Source: Chrysemys picta bellii (Eukaryota; Chordata; Testudines; Emydidae). From it: 64,000 nt of DNA. Below, one piece after another: positions 10,621 to 22,474 of the stretch. The translations under genes were made by a program, and so were the position numbers. The notes under the pieces were generated by a model, which saw only the letters and a program-made list of their open reading frames with translations, made no database searches and was not told the DNA's origin. The stretch covers positions 106,142,434-106,206,433 of the forward strand of contig NC_088795.1 in the NCBI RefSeq assembly GCF_011386835.1, written 5' to 3'. Each line of letters opens with the position of its first letter. Positions within the stretch are counted from its first letter, which is position 1.

Positions 10621-13600
10621 CCCCTGCCCCGGTGACATTTCAGTTTAGTTGTCTTGTCTGATATGTTTGTATTTCTGATCAATATTTGACCAATATAAAT
10701 ATCATTTCCTTTTTGATATGCAATCCCTACATGCTATTAATTCCAGACTACTAAAAGAATCCCTGCTTTCCATTCATGAGAGAAATTAATTGTCATGGAA
10801 ATGCTCCAGATTATCAATCAATGCTTTACAATAAATATTATCTAGCTTCATAATTTACTACCAATATACTAGTATGGTGAAGCCACTTTTTATGACTTTG
10901 TATAATTATTTTCTAGTGGGTTTGTGAAATGTTCTATTTTTGCAAAGTGGGAAGCATTCTGTTAGCCAGTCAGCATAAATGTCTGATTTCTTTAAGCTGT
11001 ACCAGAAAGAGAATTCTGGTGACGAAGACCACATTTCACAAGCTCAGCATTAAGGGTGATATTTTCATACAATTTATTTTGTATCAAACACAAGCCACAT
11101 CGGTGTCAACAACTAAGAAATCTGTTTTGGAAATATTATGGATCAAAATATTAGCATCTATTACTATTATATCTCAGACAGATGCTCTCAGAAAGTTGAA
11201 GTGGGATCAGAAAGTCAAGGAAGGCATCAAGAAAACTGTAAAATGATGCATCATCTGCATGACAATGCTATCTGAGCCCATAACATGTAATAATGAGTGC
11301 TAATGAATTCAAGTACAGAGAGAATAAAAGAGGCCCTGAGATGAGGCACTGTCAAGAATTATAAAGTGATTCAAATGGGAGCTGTTTAAACCATGAAGTG
11401 AATGATCAATCAGGTAAAGGCTATTCAAGCCAACAAAGATCAACTGAGGTGAGCCCCAAACAGACAGCTCAGTCTGTCTAACAAGATTTGATGATTAATA
11501 ATGACAAGTGTGGTAGAAGTATCTGGTGTTAATAAATAAATCTCACCAGAGGCAAGAACACCTAGTTATGAGGTCATTTGCAGAGCAGTGACCGTGCTGT
11601 CCCAAACCAAGATGGATTGTTAGGCTAGTACTTATCACAAGTGAGATATGACACACATGCAGTGACCTTAGATATAAATAAATGGGATATTAGAAGTAGG
11701 TCTGCAATTAGAAGGTAGATACATGGATTGTCTAGTTTCACAGTACAGTCCTATTTTGCTAATATTTTCTCCTGCATTCTTATTGGATATATTATATAAG
11801 TGAAGAGTGTGGCTGGGATTACTGAGCTATTTGAAAGCAGACCTGAGGAATTCTGAATGGAAAAGGAGAGGCTGAAAAATAGAGCTAAAATTAAAATTAA
11901 GCTAAGATACATATATACAAGTAAATCATATGTCCTGATTTCCTTCTATGCTGAGCACTGCAGCTTCTATTAAAGTTTCAAGTACTCTGAATCAGGACAG
12001 TAGCTCTGGTACAGTATTATGGTAATACTATCATTGTTCTTCATTATGACTCTCCATTTCATCACAGCATAGGTCAATATAATTTGCAACCTGGGCAACA
12101 ATCTGTCCAACCTTTATTGCATCCACCTTTATTGCGTCCACCTTTATTGCCAAATTCAAACAAAATATCAGCAGTATTGTCTTGAGTATCTTATTTAATT
12201 AAATCTACGTACTGAGTCATGCTCAAGTACGAGTAGTTGAAGGCACACTTTCTTATGACAGAATGGCCAAAGAGTATTCTTCCTTCTTACCCATATTCCA
12301 GCTGTGCTCTGCTCAGCAGTTTCAAAAGATGAGTAACATTTCCCTCAAAGAGACGAATGGGGCAAATGAAAGAATGTTTCTGTGTATTGCTCCCAGGTGT
12401 GCTGAAGTCTGGCTGAGTGAATGCCGTGCCTGGGATGGGGGATTTAACATGTCACTCTATGTATGGCCACAGAAATAATGGTAGTAACATATTTCCCTTG
12501 ATCCGAACACATTAGATATGCAAGTAGGGTGCAAAATGAAGCAGATTCAATATACTTTAAAATAAACAACTGATTGCAAGAGGCTAGAGGACCAAGGTGC
12601 AGAGATTTCTGATATTACCAAAGCAGGATCCTGACTAGTGATTATTGCTGCCTCATTTTTTGCATGGGTTTCCTTCATTGCTCTCATCCTAACCATATAC
12701 TTAAGATTTCTGTTATGACCCATTTGACTACTGTCTTGTGTATCTTCCCACAATGCAGATACTCTGATGGTGCTGCCTCACCATGGATGGAGTGTTTGTA
12801 TAGGCCTTATTCGTGCCCAGTCTTCTGATTTTTGTGGCACTGTTTGAGCTATGTTTTTTCTTACTTGTACTTGGCCTCTGGCCACAGAGTTGCTAATTTG
12901 GTGCTCTCAGTAGAGGTATTGCCATGTACAACCACTGGCTACTTTTGCTTCCATTTCTAGAATGTTACATGTATGGTTTGGAAATATAAGACATCTTCCC
13001 TGTGTCATATTCACACTGATTAATACTGGTCACTGATATAATTGCCTTGAGCTCTGGTTCCTCCAAGTCACTTCATGTGGCCACCACTTGTCTGTTCTGC
13101 TCCATGACTTCTAAGAGTCATGGTGTGCTTTTTGCTGTTAGCAGCAAATTCACTGATATCTTTGGCCTATCTGTTGCAGATTGTCATCTATTTACAACCA
13201 TTGCATTATGTTGTCTACATACGAAGTTGCTATTGACTCCCCTGCCCCGGAGGCCTCTTTTCTGACCTCTCACACAGTTTCATCTGAACATTTCTGGCCA
13301 TGGTGTGAGCTGCCAGTCTCTAGCTGATGCTGACTGCCTTCCTGCTTCTTTGTCTCTTTAAGAACAATTTTTAATATGGTTCTCTTAACTGTGCATCCCA
13401 AGATAATCTGATCCTACAGATAAAATCCTGGGTCTATTGAAGACAGTGGAAAAATGTCATTAATTTCAAAGGAGTCAGGATTTCACTTTACATGGAAAAG
13501 ACTTGGTCTGCCACCTGACACACTTTTTTCCCATACCCGTTGGTCTTAACAGCAAACTCCTTGACAGCAAACTCCTATAAATTTAGCACTGCTTTTTATA

Positions 13601-14130
13601 GAGCACCAGGTCCTATATGAGCACCTCCTGGGAGTTATTGAATGCCTTTCAACTTCTACTCCCATTGAAGCTGAAGGGAATTAAGAGCACTCAACACAGG
13701 ATTAGCCCCAAGATGATTAAAGGGGAAAAAGTGAAATAAATCCTTAAGAGTATCAAGGAATTTTGGTACAGGGACCAGAGACAGCTGTCAAAACTGCATT
13801 TACTTACACAAGATCAAAATTTGTGACTGATTATTGAATATTTTTTTAGTTTAAATATGGAGAAAATGAAAAGGTGTGAATTACGGAAACTAAACCACAG
13901 TAGAAAATTAAGTCGAAAACAAAGAACATAACTAAGGCCACTTTTATTTTATTTTGCAACTGGATAGACTTCTTAAATACTGCTTTCTTCTCAAATACAG
14001 TAACACATGAATAAAATGGAACATGTTAGAATAACTTTCTATCCCTAGGAATAATGGAGGAATAGAAGAATTCATTTAGAGTAGTAAAATATCTCTACAA
14101 CCACAGCAACAGTAGACTGTACTTTTACAG
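10621..14130. other. AT-rich DNA, nothing recognised
   Basis: No exon or repeat family could be supported, apart from the short tandem repeat at 12112-12152. The longest frame (105 codons, plus, 10929-11246) has no recognisable domain. Confidence 0.45.
12112..12152 (+). repeat. 17-bp tandem repeat, about 2.5 units
   Basis: The unit acctttattgcatccac is followed by the variant acctttattgcgtccac and then a partial third unit. Confidence 0.8.
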
Positions 14131-14390
14131 AACATAAGAACACCCATACTGGGTCAGAACAAAGGTCCATCTAGCCCAGTATCCTGTCTTCTGACAGTGG
14201 CCAATGCCAGGTGCCTCAGAGGGAATGAACAGAGCAGGTAATCATCAAGTGATCCATCCCCTGTAACCCATTCCCAGCTTCTGGCAAACAGCAGAAGCTA
14301 GGGACATCATTCCTGCCCATCCTTGCTAATAGCCATTGATGGACCTATCCTCCATTAATTTATCTAGTTATTTTTTAGAGTTAGGGATTA
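14131..14390 (-). mobile_element. CR1/L3-like LINE 3' end
   Basis: Read on the minus strand, the segment ends with a CR1-type tail (gggctagatggacctttgtt, then gacccagtatgggtg and gttcttatgttct). The same 3' end is seen on the plus strand at 15900-15995 (catctggcactggccacta, gacccagtatggctg). Only the 3' untranslated part is present, which is typical 5' truncation. Confidence 0.8.
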
Positions 14391-15421
14391 GCTTTCTCTT
14401 TGGGATCGATAATATATTATTTGAATTAACTGCCTAATAATTTCTAGAAAGCTTTATGGCAGAATCTTTCAGATGGGTCTGAGTATAATAGAGCTTCATA
14501 GGCCTTATCTGGTGATAATGAAATGATTGAAAATTAAATAACTGATGAGAAATTGTGAACTCAGGTTCTTAACAAATCCTATCTCATACATTTCCTTTAC
14601 ACCCTTTTTGTGTTCTTGAGCACATTTAGATTGTGTTATATCCACATTTATGGTTACAGAATTTATCGGCAAAAAACTGATGTTGTGATCCAATCAGAGA
14701 AAATATAAAAATGGCTAAAAATTCCCTTTGCCTCCCCTCCTTGGGTGTTCATTACAAAGCCATAAAATATTTTAAAACACCTCTTTACCCAATGGTTTCC
14801 CTTCCCTAATACTGAAACAATTGTGGAACAAATCCATAATTTTAAAGGCATCTTCCTCTTATACTAAAACAGGAGAATTCAACATACCCATAGAATGGCA
14901 TATTATCCCATAGAGTATGGTAAGGAGAGCACTTACATTAGACCTTGAAGACATATATTCTAATCAGATTTTGCCCAGGTTTTTCTGAAGAAAAAAAAAG
15001 TTTATGCTAAATAGAACATCAAAATGATGAGACCACAAATTATTTCATCATTGTTCAGCACAATCTCTGATGATTGTATCCATTCAGTGTCCCAATTTCT
15101 CCTTTGTATGAAATGCTTTGCATGTATCAAGGAGACATAGCTCCCTATCAGTAATACTTATAAATTCTCCATACTTCAGCTAATAGTAATGAATAGCAAA
15201 GCTTGAGTTTTAAGTATCTTCTAATGCAGATGTTTGATTGTGGGTTTAACTGATGGATAGCTCTTTCAGAAAGTAGCCAGGATGCAAATGGAGTGGTGGG
15301 CTTGGGCATATAAAGTTAAACTTTCAAATGTTAGGCCCACACGTGCCCACCAAACATGTATTTGTAATTCTGTCTTTATGGGTGCATTTTTTTGGTTTGC
15401 ATTGAACATCTGGGGTAAATG
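14391..15421. other. AT-rich DNA, nothing recognised
   Basis: No gene or clear repeat is supported. Confidence 0.45.
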
Positions 15422-15995
15422 CTCCATCTCAAACAAGATATATTAGAATTGGAAAAGATATAGAGAAGGGCAAAATTATTGGGATTATGCAATAGCTTCC
15501 ATTGGAGGAGAAATTAAAAAGATGGTGCCTGTTCAGTTTACAAAATAGACAAATTATGTGGTGAAAGTGAATAGGGAAGTGTTATTTACCACTTCATGTA
15601 ACATAAGAACTCGAGGTTGCCTTATGAAATTATTAGGCAGCAGGTTTAAAACAAACAAAATGAAGTACTTCTTCTCACAATGCATAGTCAACCTATGGAA
15701 CTTGTTGGCATGGGATGTTGTGAAGGCCAAAAGTATAACTGGGTTCAAAAAAGAATTAGACTAGTTAATGGAGGACAGAGCCATTAAGGGCTATTAGAAA
15801 AGATGGTCATGCTCCAGGTGTCCCTAGAACTCCAACAACCAAAAGTTGGGATTGGACAACAGGAGATGGGTAATTTGAAATTGCTCTGTTCTGTTCATTC
15901 TCTTTGACGCATCTGGCACTGGCCACTAGCTGAGATAGGATACTGGGCTAGACAAACCATTGGTCTGACCCAGTATGGCTGTTCTTATTTTCTTA
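15422..15995 (+). mobile_element. LINE 3' fragment (CR1/L3-like)
   Basis: The 5' part encodes the C-terminal end of a LINE reverse transcriptase. An open piece at 15558-15764 reads [20 protein letters not shown], then [11 protein letters not shown] and GFKKELD. The 3' end (15890-15995) has the module catctggcactggccacta followed by ggtctgacccagtatggctg and ttcttattttcttatt. It is 5' truncated and degenerate. Confidence 0.8.
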
Positions 15996-17222
15996 TTGTG
16001 TGCTGAAATATGGGTGTGTGTTAACACACAGACTCTACTCTCTGTTCTCTAAAATAGTTTCTCCTTGTCATTCAAATTACTATGGTGAAGTTATTCATAG
16101 AAAGGTTTGGGACATACACTGGCTATACTTTTAAATTTATATTATTTTGAAATATTTTATTGTTCATTTTATTTTATTATTGAGTGATATTTCCTATTTA
16201 TATAATTGGAAAGTTCACTAGAAATTGAGACTATTTTAAAAGGGAAAAAACATATTAGAAGATACCGTACTTACTTTACAAAAGGTGTCAGTCAGGATTT
16301 CAGTCTAATTTGTAAGATAATATTTGATTTTTCTGGATAGACTCCTTCTTTTGAAATCTAGTAGCTGTTATAATCAATATTACACTCATATTTTAGAGGG
16401 GTATTTGTAACTGTAGATGTAACTGATTTATTTATGTGTGTGTCTGTGCGTATACACAATTTTTCTTTTAAGAGGCAGGCTTTGAAAATATTAGGAAAAA
16501 GAAAGAGGCAACTCACAGTACTTTTTCTGCAAAGAACATTGTTAAATGAAAATAAGAGGTTGGTTCCTGTATATTATTAGATTCCCACTTCATTAAAATA
16601 CAGATGAAAAATAGCTCATTTAAATGCCACAGGCACAGGGCCAACAGTTAGAAAAAGCATTTGTTAAATGAATGAAAAATGGCAAGTGCTCAGAAAACAT
16701 AAACACAAATGTAGAGGATACAATAGCTGAAGAATTTTTAAAAATATTTATCAGGTAATTCAGATTATCAAATAACTGAAATTGAAACAAAGGGTACCCT
16801 TATACATGTTATTGTTTCTCACTCCGTTTCAGCCAACTGCCTTTTCTCTCCTCCTCCAAATTCCATCAACTCTTCCATAAAGCCTTCCAGATACAGTTCT
16901 TGGAACTGATACTTTAATCTCTTACAGATACTTTACTTGTCACCAAACAAAGCAAATTTACTAATCCTCCATGAGAACTGTAGCTATGCCAAGTCTCAAA
17001 GTTCAGACTTTAGCCATTTTTGCTGTAGCCCATTTCAAGAATCTGGTTAGAATTTCTCTACTCGGGGAAAAAATATTTTGTACAGTCTCTGACTCTGAAG
17101 CACGCCCAGTCCCATATAGTTCAGGAAATAATTGATCAGGACCAAGACACCTACATGAAGTTAGGTAGGCAATAATACAGAGAATTACTTAGATGACACT
17201 TGGCTATCCTTCATGATGTTAA
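15996..17222. other. AT-rich DNA, nothing recognised
   Basis: No gene or repeat is supported. Confidence 0.45.
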
Positions 17223-17440
17223 GTATCAGAGGGGTTGCTGTGTTAGTCTGTATCCACAAAAACAATGAGGAGTCTGGTGGCACCTTAAAGACTAACAGAT
17301 TTATTTGGGCATAAGCTTTCATGTGTAAAAACCCCACTTCTTCTCATGCATCTGAAGAAGTGGGCTTTTTACCCATGAAAGCGTATGCCTAAATAAATCG
17401 GTTAGTCTTTAAGGTGCCACCGGACTCCTCATTGTCATGG
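17223..17440. repeat. Snap-back (fold-back) repeat
   Basis: A head module with gttgctgtgttagtctgtat (17235-17254) is followed by two long inverted arms, 17262-17343 and 17354-17435 (82 bases each, about 90 percent complementary by eye), around a 10-base loop (tcatgcatct). The arms include ggcaccttaaagactaacag and its inverted partner. The related element at 38660-38884 has a similar head. RNA from either strand would form a long hairpin. Confidence 0.9.
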
Positions 17441-19819
17441 TGATGCTGGGATTTGTGAAATAGACACTCATTCACACTGTTGTCATCTCCTCCAATTTTA
17501 TCAAGAGTCTTTCCTTAAAACTCTAACTCCTGAAGTAATTTGGTGACGGGAAAATCTCTGCTTTCATTTAAACAAGGTAGTTTTTAGTACTCATGGTTGT
17601 GCAGAAAAGCTGGAAAGTATGAACCCTAAATGCTCAAAAACAAGGAGACAAATGAAGAATACACAAGTTTTTCTTTTTTTTTAATCATAATTTTCAAGCC
17701 ATTCACATGATTTTTGATGACCTGACTCATGGATTTTGAGCATGAAATTAGCCATTTATACATCCTATCTGAAAACTACGGTGTTTCTCAGGAACAAATT
17801 ATAGCATAGCAGAGTTTTCAAGGATTTGCTTCAAGACAGACTGGTATGGAGAAGAAGTCAAAGAGCCAACCCCATGTAGGTGGGACAATGGCTAGAAGAA
17901 GAAGACTCATGCATTTTGAGCACTTGAGGTTTTCAGCAATGGATTCATAAGCACTATATTGTCACCCTCTGCCAACTGGTAGCAGATGTTGGGTTTGAAG
18001 GTTTGTTTCTTGTTAGAAGAGAAAACAGTAACATGGTTTGGATTTTTTTTTATCGCAGTTTGTTTTATTTTCACTGTATAAACCAGTCTTTCAGCAAAGG
18101 TCTCACAAATGGAAAGAAACCTTCTTTCAGGAATCTCAGCCAAAAACACCATTGCCTGATTCCCACAGACAACTCTGCCCCAGCAATTGACTCTATTTAG
18201 ATTAAGGAAAGGTAAACTCCTTCATTGGCTGCCACAGCTACCCCAACAGAAACTGATTTGCAAAAAGTAACAATAGAAGCATTTCTTTAAAACCTGAACA
18301 TAGCTTGCATGCTAATAAAAATAACTTGCAAGACTATGTATAAAGGCATCACCTGATGGCATCCACCATCGCAACACAGAAACACACAGAGTTCCCTTAC
18401 CAGACCATTGTTCCAAATTCTTTGTCTTATTTTTTAATTAGTGACAACTTAACAACATTGAAAATGACAAAGTATAAACTGGCCCCTATATCTGGAAACA
18501 TAGGGGGTGACTTGAAACCACCTCACCTCCATCCACCTCCTATCAGATCCTATGAAGATCTGCATAGCTCAATTGGACTTCTGCCCTAAGAGTTTTCTTC
18601 ATATATTTCTTCAACATATCTTCCCCTACTGGGGAGGTGATGACCTGAGGCTTTACAGGACCAAACCTGTAAACCAAAGTGGCGATATGGTTGCGGGGAA
18701 GGGTGAGCAAAGACCCAAAATGAGAGAGAAATGAAAAATAATAGCACAATATCTTTAAATTATTTGTTAAATGATTTTTTTTGGAATTAATGCAATTGCC
18801 TGTAGCCTCAGTTTTGTATTTTCATATAAGAAGTCGATCCACAAACATGAGAGATCACTACATTTCAACTGTCTGAAAGTAAAACTGCAACTAGATTTAG
18901 TTGGGACACTCTTCATTTAGGGACTCATTTCAATGGAGCTTATTTCAATAGATTTCTTCCATGGCTGTGTATCCCTGAAGACCTCATGGATGCCTTTCCC
19001 ACCATGTGAGCATTACCAAGATTCCTTAGGAGATTTTTTTTTCCTGGAAATGTTGTTTCAGTAAAAAGAGATCAGTGGAGTATACAAGCATAGTTATGCA
19101 TATGAAAAGAGTGAAATTGGAGGAAATACTTTCAAACTTTATATTAAATTTCCATTTCAAATTGGTTAACAAATGAGTCTTGACCTATGACCCTGTCATA
19201 CTTTTTTAATAACACTATAAGTGTATAATATCAATAGCTTGAAACATGTTGTGGGCAAAGACGAGAATGCAAATAATTGGGTTATTAGGCTTTGCTATGC
19301 TAAAAAGGCATGATTATTCATGTGAGGCCCCATGTGATATGCTCATGCTAAGAATCTATTTTTAGTGAATCAGACAAGGCTAAGGGCTTAACCCTAGGTT
19401 ACGAATTATGTCTTATCATTCTGTGTGACAAACAAGTGACCACAGAAGAACAGGTACACCACAAGCTTGCAAAAGTCATCTTGAAATAGAGGAACAGGCT
19501 GGGTACTTCTGCAATATTGTAAGTAGGCTAAGACATCATTGTCATATATGATTTATTAAGAAATTGATTGACATAAATGGTTAAGTCCATGATTGGAAAT
19601 ATAATTATGGACACCTAAAATACCACCTATGGATAATGAGAGGGTACAAATGTTATTATGTTAACAAATCATTGGCAAATATGGTTATGAATCTGAGTAA
19701 TTGCATAAGGAAGAGGTATAAAAGATCTAGCCCATTTCCCTAAAATTTGGGTGCTTTGGGCTCCTGAAATGGTATGAACTGATTTGAGGCATTTTCAGGT
19801 GCTCTACTAACTGTTTTTT
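17441..19819. other. AT-rich DNA, nothing recognised
   Basis: No exon or repeat is supported on either strand. Confidence 0.45.
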
Positions 19820-19918
19820 TCTATCTTTGTTTTCCATTTTGAGGATGCCCACAGCTGCATGCAGTATTCAAGGTGTGGGCATAAGATGGATTTATATTGT
19901 GGCATATTTTCTGTCCTA

Positions 19919-19921
19919 TTA
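19919..19921. repeat. Left target site duplication TTA
   Basis: TTA directly before the transposon end CACTG, matched by TTA at 22472-22474 directly after the other end. Confidence 0.8.
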
Positions 19922-20218
19922 CACTGGTCTACAATTTTTGAGACGTCGTCTGCTCCAGAGATAAAATGTGCTATTTATTATGTATTTTGATGTGCTGAAT
20001 TCAAATATGACAATTAAAACAACGGATTGACTACTGTTTCTAAGATATTTAAACTTTTACATTTTATGTCTACGTATATTGTGTAGATAGTAGAGTTTTA
20101 ATCATAAATTGTAAACCTAGGTCTTTTCATGTGTTTATGGTTGCTTTACATGATACTATTTCACCTGTCCTGTTTATGTAACACTTTAAAAATCAGCAAA
20201 AGGGTTATCTCAATAAAA

Positions 20219-20224
20219 TTTATT
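20219..20224 (-). promoter_or_regulatory. Polyadenylation signal of the transposase gene
   Basis: AATAAA on the minus strand, about 58 bases after the TGA that ends the transposase frame. Confidence 0.6.
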
Positions 20225-20281
20225 ATGAAACAAAAGGCAAAAAACTATTCTGTACATAGTTCAGTCCTATTCAGTGTCTAC

Positions 20282-21961
20282 TCAGCGCTTCTTGGCTTGT
20301 TTCTTGTATTCATTAAATGGAGCATCTCTTGTCACTGTCCAGCAATAGTCTGCAAGCATTGATTGGCTCTATTTGTCCTGATAGCGTTTCTCCATTGTTG
20401 CAATGTCCTGGTGAAATCGCTCGCCGTGCTCGTCGCTCACTGCTCCGCAGTTCGGTGGACAAAAATCTAGATGAGAGTGCAAAAAATGTATCTTTAGTGA
20501 CATGTTGCAACCAAGGCTTTTGTATGCCTTGAGGAGGTTTTCCACCAACAACCTGTAGTTGTCTGCCTTGTTGTTTCCAAGAAAATTTATTGCCACTAAC
20601 TGGAAGGCTTTCCATGCCGTCTTTTCCTGGCCACGCAGTGCATGGTCAAATGCATCATCGTGAAGAAGTTCACGAATCTGAGGTCCAACAAAGACACCTT
20701 CCTTTATCTTAGCTTCACTTAACCTTGGAAATTTTCCACGGAGGTACTTGAAAGCTGCTTGTGTTTTGTCAATGGCCTTGTCAAAGTTCTTCATTAGACC
20801 CAGCTTGATGTGTAAGGGTGGTAACAAAATCTTCTTTGATTCAACAAGTGGTGGATGCTGAACACTTTTCCTCCCAGGCTCCAATGACTGTCGGAGTGGC
20901 CAATCTTTCTTGATGTAGTGGGAATCTCTTGCACGACTATCCCATTCGCAGAGAAAACAGCAGTACTTTGTGTATCCAGTCTGCAGACCAAGCAAGAGAG
21001 CAACAACCTTCAAATCGCCACAAAGCTGCCACTGATGTTGGTCATAGTTTATGCACCTCAAAAGTTGTTTCATGTTGTCATAGGTTTCCTTCATATGGAC
21101 TGCATGACCAACTGGAATTAATGGCAAAACATTGCCATTATGCAGTAAAACAGATTTAAGACTCGTCTTCAATGAATCAATGAACAGTCTCAACTCATCT
21201 GGATCATGAACGATGTTGAGGGCTGCCATCACACCATCGATGTTGTTGCAGGCTACAAGATCACCTTCCATGAAGAAGAATGGGACAAGATCCTTTTCAC
21301 GGTCACGGAACATGGAAACCCTAACATCACCTGCCAGGAGATTCCACTGCTGTAGTCTGGAGCCCAACAGCTCTGCTTTACTCTTGGGTAGTTCCAAATC
21401 CCTGAAAAGGTCATTCAGTTCACCTTGTGTTATGAGCTATGGTTCAGAGGAGGAGGATGGGAGAAAATGTGGGTCCTGTGACATTGATGGTTCAGGACCA
21501 GAAGTTTCATCCTCTTCCTCTTCCTCTTCTGACTCAAGTGAGAATGATTCTGGTGCATCAGGAACCAGCAGTCCTCCTCCGTGGGGTACTGGGCATATAG
21601 CTGATGGAATGTTTGGATAATGCACAGTCCACTTTTTCTTCTTTGACACACCTTTCCCAACTGGAGGCACCATGCAGAAGTAACAATTGCTGGTATGATC
21701 TGTTGGCTCTCTCCAAATCATTGGCACTGCAAAAGGCATAGATTTCCTTTTCCTGTTCAACCACTGGCGAAAATTTGTTGCACAAGTGTTTCAGCATATG
21801 TGTGGGGCCCATCTCTTGTCCTGATCTCCAATTTTGCAGCCAAAATAAAGGTGAAAGGCTTTCTTAACCATAGTGGTTATACTGCGCTTTTTTGATGCAA
21901 AAGTCACTTCACCACAAACATAGCAGAAGTTATCTGCACTGTTCACACAAGTACGAGGCAT
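20282..21961 (-). pseudogene. Transposase-like protein of the CACTG element, three in-frame stops
   Basis: The frame runs from ATG (21959-21961) to TGA (20282-20284), 559 codons in a single reading frame with no frameshift. Three stops interrupt it: TGA at 21791-21793 (codon 57), TAG at 21437-21439 (codon 175) and TAG at 20369-20371 (codon 531). The longest uninterrupted piece is 342 codons from an internal Met (20369-21397). The N-terminus has a Cys-rich finger-like region (CVNSADNFCYVCGE, then GCKIGDQD), followed by a second Cys pair (SNCYFC), an acidic Glu/Ser-rich stretch (about residues 140-160) and a C-terminal domain. That domain has FIDSLKTSLKSVLLHNGN, CGDLKVVALLLGLQ, a Cys pair in KYCCFLCEWDSRARD and DEHGERFHQDIATMEKRY. 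The Cys pair after the GDLK motif resembles the zinc-binding insertion of CMC-type DDE transposases. The acidic residues of FIDS, GDLK and DEHGE are candidate catalytic residues, by inference. From memory, close relatives are annotated as uncharacterised proteins in several animal genomes. Confidence 0.85.
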
Positions 21962-22079
21962 CTCTGCTCACTTTGGCTAAACAGAAATGTTTCCCTTTGC
22001 AAAATCAAACACTGGCAAATAATAGAGCACGACACTGTATGATTTCTAGAGCTGATATAGGGCAATTTGTTCATCAGAG

Positions 22080-22179
22080 TGATGTAAGCTTTGTTATGAT
22101 TGCATCATTCCTAACTTCTAGGAATAACATGATGCAATTCAAATCATGTATGACGCAATACCAGCTTCAGATTGCATCA
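22080..22179. promoter_or_regulatory. Cluster of C/EBP-ATF4-like motifs upstream of the transposase
   Basis: Five motifs lie 119-220 bases upstream of the transposase ATG. They are TGATGTAAG (22080-22088), ATTGCATCA (22099-22107), TGATGCAAT (22130-22138), TGACGCAAT (22151-22159) and ATTGCATCA (22171-22179). ATTGCATCA is the published amino-acid response element of the CHOP promoter, and TGATGNAAN is the C/EBP-ATF composite consensus. Alternatively, they could be subterminal binding sites for the transposase, since CACTA elements are known for subterminal repeats. Function is inference. Confidence 0.55.
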
Positions 22180-22471
22180 TTCATTGTTTTGCCTAAAAAG
22201 CAAGTACTGTCCAAACCCACTCATAGATTTATTCCTAGATCCAGTCAAAGATGTATTTTAGTCATTTCTGGTTTAAATTGAGATCCCTTCCCTTTATAAC
22301 TCACTTATCCTCCGCCATTCCCAAGTCAAGGGTCGTATATACTGACCCAATAGCATATCTTGAAAACTAGAGCCAATCAACAATTTTCAGCATCATTTTC
22401 ATTCTCAGTGACCCAGAATTAGTAAAGTTTGACTATATTTATTTCAGAAGCATTTTGGCTGTAGAGCAGTG

Positions 22472-22474
22472 TTA
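22472..22474. repeat. Right target site duplication TTA
   Basis: It follows the right transposon end and matches TTA at 19919-19921. Confidence 0.8.

Larger units (their letters stand above)
19922..22471 (-). mobile_element. CACTG-ended DNA transposon (EnSpm/CACTA-like), 2550 bp
   Basis: The ends are imperfect inverted repeats: left 19922-19933 CACTGGTCTACA, right 22460-22471, whose reverse complement is CACTGCTCTACA (11 of 12). The flanks are TTA on both sides. Termini beginning CACTG or CACTA with 3-bp duplications are characteristic of the EnSpm/CACTA group, so this is the best assignment. Chapaev-type elements (4-bp duplication) fit less well. The element carries one long coding frame on the minus strand (21961 to 20282), a polyadenylation signal after it (20219-20224, minus strand), about 500 bases of upstream region with repeated motifs (22080-22179), and is inserted inside LINE reverse transcriptase. 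The copy is nearly complete but coding-dead because of three stops. Confidence 0.88.

Noticed and set aside
20369..21397. A domesticated host gene derived from the transposase
   Set aside because: The frame sits within a complete transposon with both ends and target duplication and carries three in-frame stops, so a recent transposon copy explains it better.
21213..21620. Plus-strand frame of 135 codons
   Set aside because: It is the complement of the acidic and Ser-rich part of the transposase frame on the minus strand.
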